From NCBI GenBank assembly GCA_037974665.1, contig CM075772.1, forward strand, positions 35,379,052-35,443,051: 64,000 nt of DNA, read 5' to 3'. Numbering within the stretch: the first letter of the stretch is position 1; each line of letters begins with the position of its first letter. Shown here one piece after another: positions 12,358 through 25,048 of the stretch. Both the position numbers and the translations under genes were made by a program. The stretch comes from Ehretia macrophylla. Taxonomy: Eukaryota; Streptophyta; Magnoliopsida; Boraginales; Ehretiaceae. Under the pieces are notes generated by a model, which was given only the letters and a program-made list of their open reading frames with translations, was not told where the DNA came from and did no database searches.

Positions 12358-14748
12358 CAAAGTGAAAGTCTTCTCTTTATCTCAGTTAAAAGGTGTTGAC
12401 TTGGATCAGAGGATCAAGATGAGATTCGGTTTTGCCATTTGTGCATAAAGGTGAGCACGACAGTTGTTTTGCTTGCGTTCTAGGGACTAGTGTGCAGAAT
12501 AACTTGAGATGAGTTCGAGATGGTGTAGAGGTACCCGGGTTCTGTGATAAGTCGACTTAAGTAGACTGGCGTGATGCCAATATATGAGGGATTTGGTTTT
12601 TCAAAAGGACAAACAAAGGACTGTTGGCCAGGATGTGTAAAGGGCGCCAATAAGCACTTCAGTCTCGTACGGGGTGAAGGACAATGCCGAATCGATAAAA
12701 GGGTCGGGAACCCAAGAGCTAGATTGTGACCTTTGGTAGAGGTGCGGATCAAAGGAATGCGAAATGCGCGTGGCATGTCAAATGGACCTTGTGTCAATGG
12801 CGAAGACGAAGTCTAGTAGTCAAAGGACCATAGTACTTTGCCTCAATGGATGAGGCGTGCATCGGCGTAGTGGCGTTGAAAGTGATGTGCTTTAGCCACG
12901 TTGGGCATGGATATATGTCCGAGAGTGAAGCATTTATTGGTGGCATGAGTTCTTATGCTGATATGGTAAAGTGTTGTAGCATATGGGTGACTAGACTAGC
13001 AGGTGCGTAAGACTGTTGCATTGCAGAAGTGTTTGGGTTTATGCTTGGACATGGTACGAAGAGATGGCTCGATGATCTGTGACAGACTCCAGGCCGGCTA
13101 AATTCTAGCGTACAAGTTGGGTAAGTTTCATGAGAGACGGGCCAGGCCAGTACTGGGAATCCAGGGTTTCGGGTTCTTTCACATACTAGATCTTCCTCTC
13201 AGGTGAAGTCCTTATACTTGGCTTGGCAAAGATGATCTCTTTAGGGTGGTGTACCACCTCTACTGAATTATCCAATAGAACTCTTTCTAAGGAAAGATTT
13301 AAGGTATGAAGTAACTCGACTAATAAGGAGAGGTTTGAAAATGCTTGACCGATAGGGAGATTAATGGAGTTGGCTCGACCAAAGGCTGAGGCAGTAAAGG
13401 ATGTGAATCAATCATGAATACAGTTCTTGCATCTGTTGATGAAGAGCACTGCTACGCTACGATTCATTGACTGAAAGTGGCCGATGGAAACTTCGATGAT
13501 TCATCTGAGCTGGCTTATGTGTCGGCTTCATACTATTTCTCCTCTTGACTTTATAGGTTGAAGCTTCTCGACAGCCATAGTAGGCCTTTTTTGGCAGCCA
13601 TAGTCATAGTGCTACCCCATTTCCCTCATATCTTTCTCGTAGAGTGGCCTTGAGCTCCACCTTCGCCCATTCATTGCTTTCAACTTCAAGCAACCGGAAC
13701 ATGAATAGTTTTCACTTTTGAACCTCTGCTTCTACTGGAGTGGCCGCTCCTACTTTCTTCTTAATGGTTTGGTACTCCACTTTTTAAGAAGTAATAAGGG
13801 CTCTTTGTCGCTACAGGGAAGCCAGTGCATGAAGATCTATTCCCCTCATTCTACGACTTTCCCGCCTAAGGGGGTGGATTGAGGTCTATAGTTCGTGTTC
13901 CCTGGCCAAAATGGGGAAATCACACAAGGAAATCAAGTCTACCCGGGCAATACTTCCACGAAAGAACCATAAAGTCAAAAAGGAACTAGCTCCAATTGCT
14001 ACTATTCACGGAACATCTACTTTTAGATGGAACCCGAACAGGACGAAGCACAGATCAGTAGATATTCAAGTCTAACTACTTTCACTAATGGAACCCGGTC
14101 AATTTGGTATCTAGTCATTTTCCTTCATCAACGTCAATTGAAATGTGAGAGTTGGGCCTTTTACCTGCTTTTTTGGCATAGACCGGGGATTCCTTTAGAA
14201 AGTCTTTTTCCTTGAGTCAGGACCTTGGGCTTTGGAGCCTAGTTTGGTCCTATACTTGTGCCCGGTTCTCAGGACCTGTGTTCGTGATCGGGTGTGTGGA
14301 GACTGGTTGGACGAATTCTAGATAGAAACAGAAGGCACCGCACTAGGGGGAAGTGAGTAAAAACCACGCCAGGTATCAGCAGCGTAAAGAAGCTTTTGAC
14401 TGGCCCTATTAGTTGCAATCGGTTGAGCTACGAGCTATGGAGCTAGGGCAGCTACTTCTACTATTTATTAGAAAAAGAAGTCTTTTGTGCTCCGCCAAGG
14501 GCTACCCCTAATCTAAGATTGTGCTATACTATCACTTCCATGTAAGACCTCTACCAAAGGTCATGTTCCGACTTCCGGTTCTTCTTTTTCCTTTTGACTT
14601 TCTTGCGGAATTGACTTGTCATAGGCTGCCCTTACTCAACATCTTTTAAGAGGATCAACTACTTATTTAGTTACGTTACGATAGAACCAAACTCAACAGA
14701 TGAAAGAACATCAATTCTCTGTTCATGCTTTCATGGGAAAATAGCGAA

Positions 14749-14753
14749 CAGTC
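14749..14753. repeat. Target-site duplication of element C, left copy (CAGTC)
   Basis: CAGTC directly precedes the C LTR start TGTGAGACC. The same five bases follow the C LTR end at 63130-63134. Confidence 0.9.
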
Positions 14754-16556
14754 TGTGAGACCCCATATTTTGCTTTATCTCATTTTGCGTGCTTTACCTC
14801 GTTTTGCGTGAATTGACCTGTTTATGTGCTATATGACTTAAAATGTTATAATTATGTGATTAATACTCCTAAAACATGCTAAGTGTGCATTCATGAAATT
14901 TTCATCAAAAAGGGAATCAAAAATTTTATTGTCGGTTTTGGTAATAGTGTTTTTCAACACCTATCCGCTAAAATTTTTATAGGGGTGTTTTAAACGTTTT
15001 AAAACCTAGTCCTCGAGTATTAATAGACCCATGTTTGATTCAAACGGATTTGAAATCGGTTTTGAAATTTTAAAGATTTTTACACTTTCTTTTACAAGAA
15101 AACGAGTTTTAAGCTGATTCGGGTGAAACTATTTTAATGCAACCTTCATTGTCACCTAAAATATAATGTCTAGAATTAATTTAAGTGTTAATTTGTTAGT
15201 TGAGCAAGAAATACTCAAGAAATGAATTAAAAGACTAAAAATAGAATTAAAAGACTACAAATTAACTTTGACTTTGCATTTTAATTGTTTGACTTCTACT
15301 TATAAGCATCAACACACATTACATTAGCACAAAAACACACTCAAAAACACCTACATGGCCGAGACATCCATGGGAGAATAAGCCAAGGTTTTCTTCAAGT
15401 TTTCAAAGAAAATTTTCATAGAAAAACCTAGTTTTTGTCCGTAGAACTTCGTGCCGAGTTGGATTCCACTTGTTGGGCATGCATTGCACTCATATACAGG
15501 CTTATATCGCATCAAATGTGAGAGAAAAATTCTAGATCTCAAAACTCACTTTTTATGTTTTTGCTCATAACTGCAATTTGAATCGTTAGAACGTTAATTT
15601 GAAGTTATATTATTGATCAGTGCGTGCTAGGGATCGTTTATGGGTATTACTACGAGATATGAGCAATTGTAGCGAAATTATTTATTTTCGGGTATTTAAA
15701 GTTGATAGATTGGCTATTTGAGGATTATCTTGAGTTGTTGTGGTTGGAATCGATTGCCGTCAGTTTCTAAAAGTTTGTTAATTACGTGGTAACGCTGTTA
15801 TGATGCCGAATTTTTGATTGCGATGTTTGGGTGAAAATCCACAAATTTCAGCCTAGGTGCATTTAGGTTTAGGGTTGTTGGGCTTGATTTTGATGTGTCT
15901 TGGTTGGTTGCCGTCAATTTCTCAAAGGATTATTTCCAAGGAATATAGTGAATACTGTTAGAGATCTATCGGATCCTCGCTAAGCTTGTTTTATATAAGC
16001 TCACTCTCTATTATTGCATGCATACAGGTGTCCTTTCGCAAGATTACGGGGACGTGCCTCCAAAAGGGGATAATGTGTCGTATCTGGATGAGTCCTATGT
16101 GCCAGAGTCTTGTCCTTGATGCTTGAGATGTTGTATACTCTATTATCTTGTATATTAAACTAGTTGTCTTTTATTTTCCTTGTAATTTATGATGTATAAG
16201 TTGTAGTAAAGATAAGGAACTAAATGATGCTAACTTAGTAGTCTTTCTTTTGTTATGATCTAGGTTGCTAAGTTGGTTTATAATCTATTTTGATATGTAT
16301 GTTAAAGTTAAGGTTATGTTGGAACGGAGGCGTATAACTATGAATGGATCATCTAAGAATGATTGTTGTATAATATGGTTATGTTGTATGTTGTTAATGG
16401 TATTGAGGAATTGATTGTTGTTTGGTTGAGGAGTTTGATTGTATGATGTTCTGAGAGGTTGGTTTAGAGCCTCGGTGTCTTAATTACTGTCGTTATACTG
16501 CCGAAATTTCGTTGCGTCCTGACTGATTATAGGTGGGGTCGAGTTGGGGCGTGACA
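14754..16556 (+). repeat. C 5' LTR (1,803 bp, internal deletion)
   Basis: Starts TGTGAGACCCC and ends GGGGCGTGACA. Compared with the 3' LTR it lacks about 0.66 kb between 15910 and 15922, where a 15-bp filler resembling 15754-15768 sits. A TATA-like TTATAAG lies at about 15299, donor-like AAG|GTGAGAG is replaced by AATGTGAGAG near 15518, and a weakened hairpin lies at 15982-16002. Confidence 0.9.
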
Positions 16557-16562
16557 TTTAAG

Positions 16563-16574
16563 TGGTATCAGAGC
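16563..16574 (+). other. Primer binding site, tRNA-iMet type (C)
   Basis: TGGTATCAGAGC six bases after the LTR end. The leader to 16840 is T-rich with repeated GTGATT/TATGTG words and no other feature. Confidence 0.9.
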
Positions 16575-16840
16575 GCATGTTAGCTGTCAACCGGGGTATT
16601 CTCGGAATATGGGTAATGGTCTTAGCATAAAAGTATGTATGAAGTGAAATAAAAATGAACTATGTGTTAATATGGTTAAGTGATTAAATGATTATGTGAT
16701 TTAGTGCTTATGTGATCAATTTGTTTATGTGATTGGTACTTAAGTGATTTATGTGTTTATGTGAATTGTTGTTTATTTGCTAATAATTGTCTATAGCCTG
16801 TTTACATGCTATAACATGTGCTAACTCTTTGATTAGTAGA

Positions 16841-18004
16841 ATGACGGGTAGACCAAGGACCAGAGGTAGGCCTGAGATGACTGATGAGGTTCTGAGAAAT
16901 GTGGCACCAGGCCAAGTTAGGGAGGATGATCGTATAGGTGCAGCTTTTGATAGGATGAACGAGATCATGGCCAGTCAGGCATAGTTATTAGCAGGGCAGG
17001 CTGCCCAGAATCAGGCATTGCAGAATCAGTTGTTGAATGCACATGGTGGGTACCACAGTCGTGGTACACTGAAAGAGTTTTTTGGGTATTATCCACCGCG
17101 GTTTCAAGGGGAGCCGGACGATCGGAAGGCTGAGGCGTGGATTAGTATGGTGGAGAAGATCTTTGACCCTATGGATTATACCGATGAGCAGAAGGTCACT
17201 TTTGCCGTGTACTTGCTGGATGATGAGGCGGAAGAATAGTGGCGCATGGTGAAAACTAGCTGGGAGACTCAGGGTATTCCATATGTTTGGGATACCTTTC
17301 TGTTAGCTTTTTGGGCAAAGTATGTCCTGAGGATCGCGAGGGAGCGGAGAGATGCAGAGTTTCTAGCCTTAGTGCAAGGATATGCTTCCGTGGCTCAGTA
17401 CGAGGCCCACTTTCACTAGGTTGTCCCGGTATGCACCAGAGTATGTGGCTGACGAGGAACGTAAGACTCGTAGGTTCATGTTGGGGTTGAGGCCCGAGGT
17501 TCAGGATGCGATGGCCCCGAATCGGTATGATATACTTACAGAGGCCTTTGATGCAGCTTCTAGACTGGAGAAGAAAAAGGGGGTTCAGATTGTATGTAGC
17601 CAGCCTAGCAAGAGGCCCTTTCAGCCGCAGGGTCAGCAGGGAGTGTATAGGCCTTCTGTATAGCAGGGTGTGTATAGGCCGCCAGCTCAGCAGGGTTCTT
17701 TCAAGCCACAGGGTCAGCAGAGTTATTATCGACCTTAGTTTTAGCAGGGGTCTTATTAGGTTCAGTCCCAGTACAGGCCAGCCCAGTCTAAGGGTCAATA
17801 TAGGCCTAGTTTTGTTAGACCTCAATAGCAGGCTGGTATAGCTGCTTCTTCAGCTTCAGCTTCAGCTTCTTCCAGGGGCAGTATCAGTGCATCATCACCG
17901 CAGTGTACTTACTGCAAGCGCTAGGGCCATGTGGAGGCCGACTGCAGGATGAGGTCAGGGGCTTGTTTGGGTTGCGGTAGTAATCAGCATAGGGCGAGGG
18001 ATTG
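16841..18004 (+). pseudogene. C Gag, first part, degenerate
   Basis: Start at the ATG encoding [11 protein letters not shown], aligned with the A polyprotein start. The capsid core ([35 protein letters not shown]) is clear. Breaks are TAG at about 16982 (Gln), TAG near 17237 (Trp), a 1-bp insertion near 17406 and further TAGs at Gln codons in the Gln-rich stretch (17660-17830). Zinc knuckles (about 17909-18004) have TAG at about 17923. The frame is cut by B2 at 18005 and resumes at 51733. In living relatives this region packages the RNA genome into virus-like particles. Confidence 0.92.
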
Positions 18005-20255
18005 TGTCACGCCCCGACCTGACCCCGCAAAAGGCCAAGCCCGGACCCGACACACGGACGGAGTCTACTCTGTATCGTGGACGATCCAAAAACCCTACAT
18101 TCAACATAATACTCGCGAAAACCACAATAAACATTTGAAACAAGCCAACTTTCTTTTAAAAACCTATATCTTCTTATTAACCAACTTTGCAAACCAAAAT
18201 GTCTTGCATACTTAACAAGTACTCGTGCCACTAAACAGTTAGACCATTAGCATGCAGTTCTTACTAGTCACATGAGTATATCTTTACAACTTTACAACCT
18301 TAAACTTTTACAACATAAGACCATAGTGGCCACAAAATAGAACTACATACAAGGCTACAAGCCTTAAAATGAAGCGTCAACCAAGCAATATACACATCAA
18401 GCATAGCCCGCACAAAAGACTGGCAACCAACCACCAGCTAAGCAAAGAAAGTGCTATCAAGGAAATACCTCCACTTGCTCGTCCTCCTCCTCAACTACCT
18501 CAATAGGATCAGCTTCAACCACTTCTGTAAAATATAGTATAGAAAGGAATGAGCAAAAACTATTGCTCAACGAGGGCAATTGGTCTCAAGGATGGAGGTG
18601 AGAGGAGAAACCAATGCAAATAGTCAAGTAGATCAATCAATTATCATATAGCGACACAAGCAAAGCCAACAATAAATCAAATCAAGCATTAAGGCTATAG
18701 TCATTCAATTAAAGGATACAATTCACTTTCCACGAGCAACTTTCAAATCACGAATCCGTTGACGACTTGTCGGCCCAACCACCTTATAACTTCAGTTTGG
18801 AATACCCCAGAAGTATCCAATCAATTCTACGACCCAAATCTCCCTAGGAGGCAACCTAAGCAAGAAAGGGAATAGGACACGGAGCTAGGGCAACCAACCC
18901 TGGCAACCCGAGGCTACCCAGAGAGGCCCATCACACCGCCCCTGACTCTATGAATGCAATACAATATACAATGCAACAATTGAGCAATCAAGCAATAGAG
19001 CCACACGCGGGAGAATAACAAAGTAGGTTACTCTCGCACGCAATAGCAACAGTTGGCAAACATATCAATCAGAATCAACTTTAACAAGTATAACAAGCAA
19101 TAATAAGCATTCTACAGTCATAACACTATGAAAACCAACAAAAACACAAAACGACCCCAACTTTCAAAATGCTACTACTTCCAAACGAGCAACGAGTTTT
19201 GGAAACCGACTTCACCATTCCTCCTAGGTCACCATAAAGCACGTCTAAAGACCACGAAACCCTACTTTACCCTAGAATTCCCGCAAAGCCCCGATTTTCC
19301 CCTTTGTTCGTTTGAACTATAGCTACCCTAACTAAACACCCAACCAATGCCATAACCATACCAAAAGTGCTTCCATGGCCTCCCGAGACAACACCATCAC
19401 GCAAAATTAGGAAACGCTAAACTCGACCGAAATGACCCAACAAGTACCAAGGCATTTTTCTCCGTTTTTCCATTACACAACCCAAACAAACCATGCATTT
19501 AGGCATTCTAACATATCTAGCATCTTTTCACATCAACAAAACGCGAAACAGAGCAACTTTTACGAAACGGAGATTTACTATTCATAATTTTCTATTCCAT
19601 TGCCAATTTAAATTGCAATTTCTATATTCAACCGCAGAAAATGCTAAAAAGTTACAAATACATGTTCTACAATTGACAAGGAACATTCTTCAAGCATCAA
19701 AACGAATAAAATAATGATCTATGCATAAATCCTAAAAATTAAAGTTTGTATAACATTTATTCAAATGCGCAAACAAATATGCTTCCCTCACCTTAGACGC
19801 TCCTAGACGCTAGGAAAACCTCGTTGGATGCCTCGGAAACAACCCCGTGCAAACTCTCGCGAAGATTTGAAAGTTGAAATCTTTTTTTTTTAGCTTTTAT
19901 TTGTTTATTTTGCTATTATAAGCTTAAATAAGATGACAACTCAAGTCAAATGATCAAGGCTTTGGTCAAACTAATTAAAATTGGTCAAATAAGCTTATTT
20001 TAGGCATTTTAAGGCTAAAACAACTAACACAAATCTAATTCTAGTTAACAACAACAAAAATACTAAAATTAAAGCACTAAATACTAGTTTTGACTATTTG
20101 CTGAGGACTAGAAAACACGCTCTAACTATCGCTCTCGAAATGCAATGCACTTTGTAATGACAAAGGAATAATAATTAAATTTCAAAGAATTTAAGAAAAA
20201 TATAATTTCCAGAAAATAAACAGAAAAATTTCACATTCCGGGCTCGGGTATTACA
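18005..20255 (-). repeat. B2 3' LTR (2,251 bp)
   Basis: Plus strand reads TGTCACGCCCC...GGGTATTACA. On the minus strand the hairpin GAGCAA/TTGCTC lies at 18551-18568, followed by the acceptor-like TATTTTACAG and an acidic frame (about 18458-18530) with one extra in-frame codon relative to B0. Confidence 0.92.
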
Positions 20256-20266
20256 CCCTCTCCCCC

Positions 20267-23200
20267 TTAAAACAATTGCGTCCACGCAATTCCTACCTGG
20301 TCGACAAACAACTCCGGATACTGACTCCGAACCTGGTCCTCTCTTTTCCAAGTTGCTTCCTCAAATCCATGATGATTCCATAAAACCTTTACCAACAGAA
20401 TACTCTTCCGGCGAAGTTCCTAAACTTTCCGATCCACAATTCGAATCGGTCTGTCCTCATAAGTTAACTTTTCCTCAATCTGCAAAGGCTTTGGTTCAAG
20501 TACATGTGAAGGATCTGGATGGTATTTCCTTAACATTGACATGTGGAAAACATCGTGCAGACTCGACAAGCTCAGAGGTAAAGCTAACCGATAAGCCAAA
20601 TGACCCACCTTCTCGGTGATCTCAAACAGACCCACATACCTGGGACTAAGTTTCCCGCTCTTATCGTGCCGAATCAATCCATTTCGAGGAGAAATCTTAA
20701 GAAACACCCAATCTCCCAAAGCAAACTCAAGATCCCGATGGTGCTTATCCGCATAACTCTTCTGACGACTCTGAGCTGTAAGCATACGCTGACAAATAAG
20801 GTGAACATTATCCACCATCTTAATCATCTCAGGTAACACAGTCGGATCAACTTTTCTCATCTCTTCAACCTCTTCCTAATACAATAGGGATCTGCATTTA
20901 TGATCGTACAACGCCTCGTAGGGAGACATACCTATAGTAGATTGATAACTATTATTGTAGGCGAACTCCGCTAAAGGCAAAAACTTCTCCCAATTCTTTC
21001 AAAAGTCTAACACACATGCCCGAAGCATGTCTTCCAAGATCCTGTTGGTTCTCTCAGACTGGCCATCAGTTAATGGATGGTATGTAGTACTGAAGCTCAA
21101 TTTAGTTCCCATGGCCTCTTGCAACTTCTGCCAAAAATGAGATCTAAATCTGGGATCTCTATCTAACACTATACTCTGTGGCACACCATGAAGTCTCACA
21201 ATATTAGTAACATAAAGCTCAGCTAGTTTATCAAGGCTATCCTGTTTGTTCATTCGAATAAAATGTGAAACCTTAGTCAATCGGTCTATAACAACCCAAA
21301 CAGAATCACATCATCTCAGAGATCTAGGAAGATCGGTCACAAAATCCATTGTTACATGCACCCACTTCCATTGCGGAATCGACAACGGTTATAGAAGCCC
21401 GGCTGGCCTCTGATGCTTAGCTTTAACTTTCTGGCAAGTTAAACACCTGGCTACATACCCAGCAGTCTCCCTGTTCATATTGTTCCACCAGAAGTGTTGT
21501 TGCAGATCTCTATACATTTTAGTACCGCCGGGGTGAATTGTATATCTTGAATTATGTGCCTCGGACAGAATCTTATTCTTCAAAGTCGGATCACCAGGAA
21601 CACATACTTTGTCCTTGAATCTGAAGATACCATCTGCATTTAATTTAAACTCTGACTCTCCCCCTTTCGCTTTTTTTTGGATTTTCAACATGTGGGGATC
21701 AGTCTTCTGAGCCTCTCTGATTTGTGTTAGCAATCCCGATTGAATTTGTAAACTAGCAAATCGAATCCCTACCTCAGTAGCTTCTGGCTTCCATGAACAA
21801 ATTTCCTCCAAAGTCTCCCAATCCTTGATAATTAGACTTGCAACAGTAGCCTTTCGGCTCGAAGCATCTGCAACAACATTGGCCTTACCTGGCACGTAGT
21901 TTATAGAACAATTGTAGTCACTTAATAGCTCTAGCCGTCTTCACTGCCTCATATTCAGATCTTTTTTGTGAAAATAAATATTTGAGACTCTTGTGACCAG
22001 TAAAAATTTCAAATTTGCTACCCCACAAGTAATGACGCCACTTCTTTAAAGGAAACACAACTGCAGCTAACTCAAGATCATGTGTAGGGTAATTAACTTC
22101 ATATGGTTTCAACTTCCTAGAAGCATAGGCAATCACCTTACCATTCTGCATTAAAACACAGCCCAAACCTTCTTTAGATGCATCACTGTAGACGACAAAG
22201 TTTTCTGTACCCTCAGGTAAAGCTAGTATAGGAGCTGTAGTTAGTCTCTTCTTCAGTCCTTGGAAACTGGATTCACATTTAGCATCCCAGTTGTAAGTAA
22301 CTTTCTTTCGAGTCCACTGGCTTAAAGGCCTAGAAATTTTGGAAAAGTCTTTAACAAACCTCTGATAGTAACCTGCCAACCCCAGAAAGCACCGAATCTC
22401 TGACACCGTTTCAAGTCTCTTCCAAGACGAAACAACTTCAATCTTAGCTGGGTCTACTGAAATTCCTTGATGTGAAATGATATGGCCCAGAAAAGATATT
22501 TGATTCAACCAGAATTCGTACTTGCTGAATTTAGCAAAAGACTTGTTTTCTTGCAAAGTCTGTAGCACAATCTTCAAATGTTGTTCATGTTCAGCCTCAT
22601 TCTTTGAGTATACTAAAATATCGTCAATAAAGATTATGACAAATTGATCAAGAAAAGGTCGAAAAACCCTCTGCATTAAGTCCATGAATGCGGCTGGTGC
22701 ATTCGTCAATCCAAACGGTAACACAACAAATTCATAGTGGCCATATCTAGTCCTGAATGCCGTAGTAGGTATATCGTCACTCCGAATCCTAAGTTGATAG
22801 TAACCCTGCCTCAATTCAAATTTAAAGTAAACACCCGCACCCTGTAACTGGTCAAACAATTCTTCAATCAACAGCAAGGGGTATGTGTTCTTAATCGTGA
22901 CTTGATTAAGTCCCCAGTAATCAATACATAACCATAGTGTGCCATATTTCTTTCTCACAAACAACACAGGCGCACCCCACGGCGAAGAACTAGGTTGTAT
23001 AAACCCTTTCTCAAGTAAGTTCTGAAGCTGAATTTTCAATTCCTGAAGTTCAGCCGGTGCCATTTTATAAGGACTTCTAGAAATTGGCGCAGTGCCCAGC
23101 ATAAAGTCAATCACAAATTCAATCTCCCTATCCGGTGGTAAACCCAGTAATTCCTCGGGAAATACACTAGGGAAGTCTTTAACAATTGGAACCTCATTCA

Positions 23201-24884
23201 AATTCAACTTATCAGTAGGTTGATTGATTAAATAAGCTAGGTAAGCTTCACAACCTTTATTCAACAACTTAGAAGTCTTGATTGATGATAGAAGGGGTCT
23301 TCGGGCAGCCTTGCAGTTCCCAACAATCTCTAGTACCGGTAGGTCAGGAATCTGAAGATAAACAATTTTTGTTCTACAATCCAACTGAGCATAGTATTTC
23401 GCCAACCAGTCCATTCCCAATATGATTTCAAAGTCACGAAGGGGCAGTATAATTAAATAAGCAGAAAATTTACGGTCCTCAATGCATATAACACAAGATT
23501 TGCAAATAGACTCAGTAACAAATTTCGCACCCAAAGGCATACTAACTTCAACTTTATGCGGCAGTTTATCAATGCAAACATTCGCAGATCGTGCACATGC
23601 AGGAGTTATAAACGAATACGTAGCTTCAGGATCAATCAAAACTTTAACTGGCTGAGTATTGAGAAGAAAAGTACCTTCTACTATTGCTATAGTATCGGGT
23701 AGCTCCTCCACATCTAATGCAAAGATCCTAGCCTGTACCCTCTATTCTGGACCTGTGCCTGTAGCCCTATTCTGCACACCCTGGCCTCCAGTACGGCCCT
23801 AAACATTCTTAAACTTAGGGCAATCTTTCACCCTATGCTGATCGCTCCCACAACCAGTGCACTTACCACTCTTTCTCCAGCAATTAGCTTCAACGTGCCC
23901 CGATCGATTACAAAAGTTACACTGCTGATTTTGCCTTACAACAGTGTTTCCCGTAGGTGCGGGGGCTCTGACAGTGGTAGGAACTGTACCTCCCTGTTGG
24001 GGTCTAGTTGCAGCTGGTCTCCCCTGAATCTGATACTGAGGCTGATACGGACGTTGCTGCGAAACCTGAACAAAAGTCTAATACTGCCTCTGCTGACTCT
24101 GGCTGCTCTGGCCCAAGTACTGTTTCTTACCTGGCTGGCTACTCTCAGCTATCATCTCTGCCTTCCGTTTCTCAAACTTCGAGGCTGCTTGGAATGCCTT
24201 GGGAAAAGTAGTGTAAGTCTGCCCAGTCAAATGCAGCTGTATATCCATTCTCAGCCCATGAATAAACCTATCAATCATCCTCCTAGCTGGGTGCACCAGC
24301 TCATGCATATACCTCGATAGGCTGACAAACCTAGCCTCATACTGTGCGACAGTCATGTTTCCTTGCTTCAGGGCAACAAATTCGTCTTCCCGCCTTTCCC
24401 TAGCCATCTCGGGAATATACTTGTCCCGAAACTCACTCACGAAATCATCCCACAAATGCGGAACATCCTCACAGTCCCACCTCAACCTGACAGTGTTTTA
24501 CCACTGTTATGCGTCACCCTCAAACAAAAATGCTGCATAAGCTATCTTTGCCTTGTCAGTGTACCTCAAAGCAGCGTAAATTTTCTCAACACGGTTAATC
24601 CATCTCTCGGCTGCCTCGTCATCCGGCTCTCCGAAGAACTTACCCGGCTCGTGCCTCAGGAATTTCTCCAACTGATTATTCTCAGCCCTAGGCCCTTGTC
24701 CACCAGGATTAGCTTCATTTCCCTGGGGATTATTCCTTTCCTGCCTCTTCTCATGTAGTACCCGAGTAATCTGGTCAACTGCAGTGGTCATAGTAGCCAT
24801 AAACTATTCAGGCATCGGTTGCTGACCCTGTTATGCTGCCTCTTCATCTGCCCCTTGACCTTGAGTACTACAACGTGGCGGCAT
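20267..24884 (-). pseudogene. B2 Gag-Pol polyprotein, degenerate
   Basis: Reads leftward from the ATG at 24884 (MPPRCSTQGQ) to TAA at 20267-20269, which overlaps the polypurine tract (20256-20268). The longest open part, 21918-23711, holds protease (DPEATYSF in place of a D-S/T-G triad), reverse transcriptase with FIDD, and RNase H. Integrase finger and core lie at 21000-21895, and the GPY/F-like and chromodomain-like tail at 20420-20860. Breaks include TAA and TAG in the first 30 codons (about 24832 and 24808), a stop near 24490 in Gag, a frameshift near 21960 in RNase H (A-run GAAAAAAG), TAA near 21392 replacing Gln, and a stop near 21316 inside the integrase core. Sequence is closest to B0 and B1. 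Not functional. Confidence 0.93.
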
Positions 24885-25048
24885 AGTAACAACATACAGT
24901 AGCTGGCCACATATAAAAGTAGTTTATAGACAGAAATATAACACATAAGATTAGATAACACTCAAGTCAATAACAATCAAATATTCTATCACACAATTCA
25001 CATAACACAAGATTGACATGTCCAACTATTTCACTTAAACACATAAGC
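24885..25048 (-). other. B2 leader, gag-proximal part
   Basis: A-rich sequence on the plus strand matching the B1 leader at 46849-47010 and the reverse complement of the B0 leader. Ends in TAAGC, the target site of element A. Confidence 0.85.
25044..25048. repeat. Target-site duplication of element A, left copy (TAAGC)
   Basis: TAAGC at 25044-25048 and again at 34929-34933, directly flanking the TG...CA ends of A. Confidence 0.93.

Larger units (their letters stand above)
10164..14753. other. Organelle-derived (mitochondrial-type) DNA, left part of a split NUMT
   Basis: Abrupt change of texture from LTR DNA to mixed, weakly biased sequence like plant mitochondrial intergenic DNA, with no retroelement motifs. 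It contains a certain plastid-derived piece at 11992-12357. No mitochondrial protein gene was recognised. Reading frames of 60-124 codons (for example 10222-10494, 11388-11666, 14027-14215) resemble nothing I know and are not called. The sequence continues at 63130 after element C, sharing the target duplication CAGTC. The mitochondrial assignment rests on texture plus the plastid insert; a direct plastid-plus-unknown nuclear mosaic is possible. Confidence 0.65.

Noticed and set aside
12480..12797. 105-codon minus-strand frame as a gene
   Set aside because: No recognisable motif and no neighbouring signals; in a region of uncertain origin.
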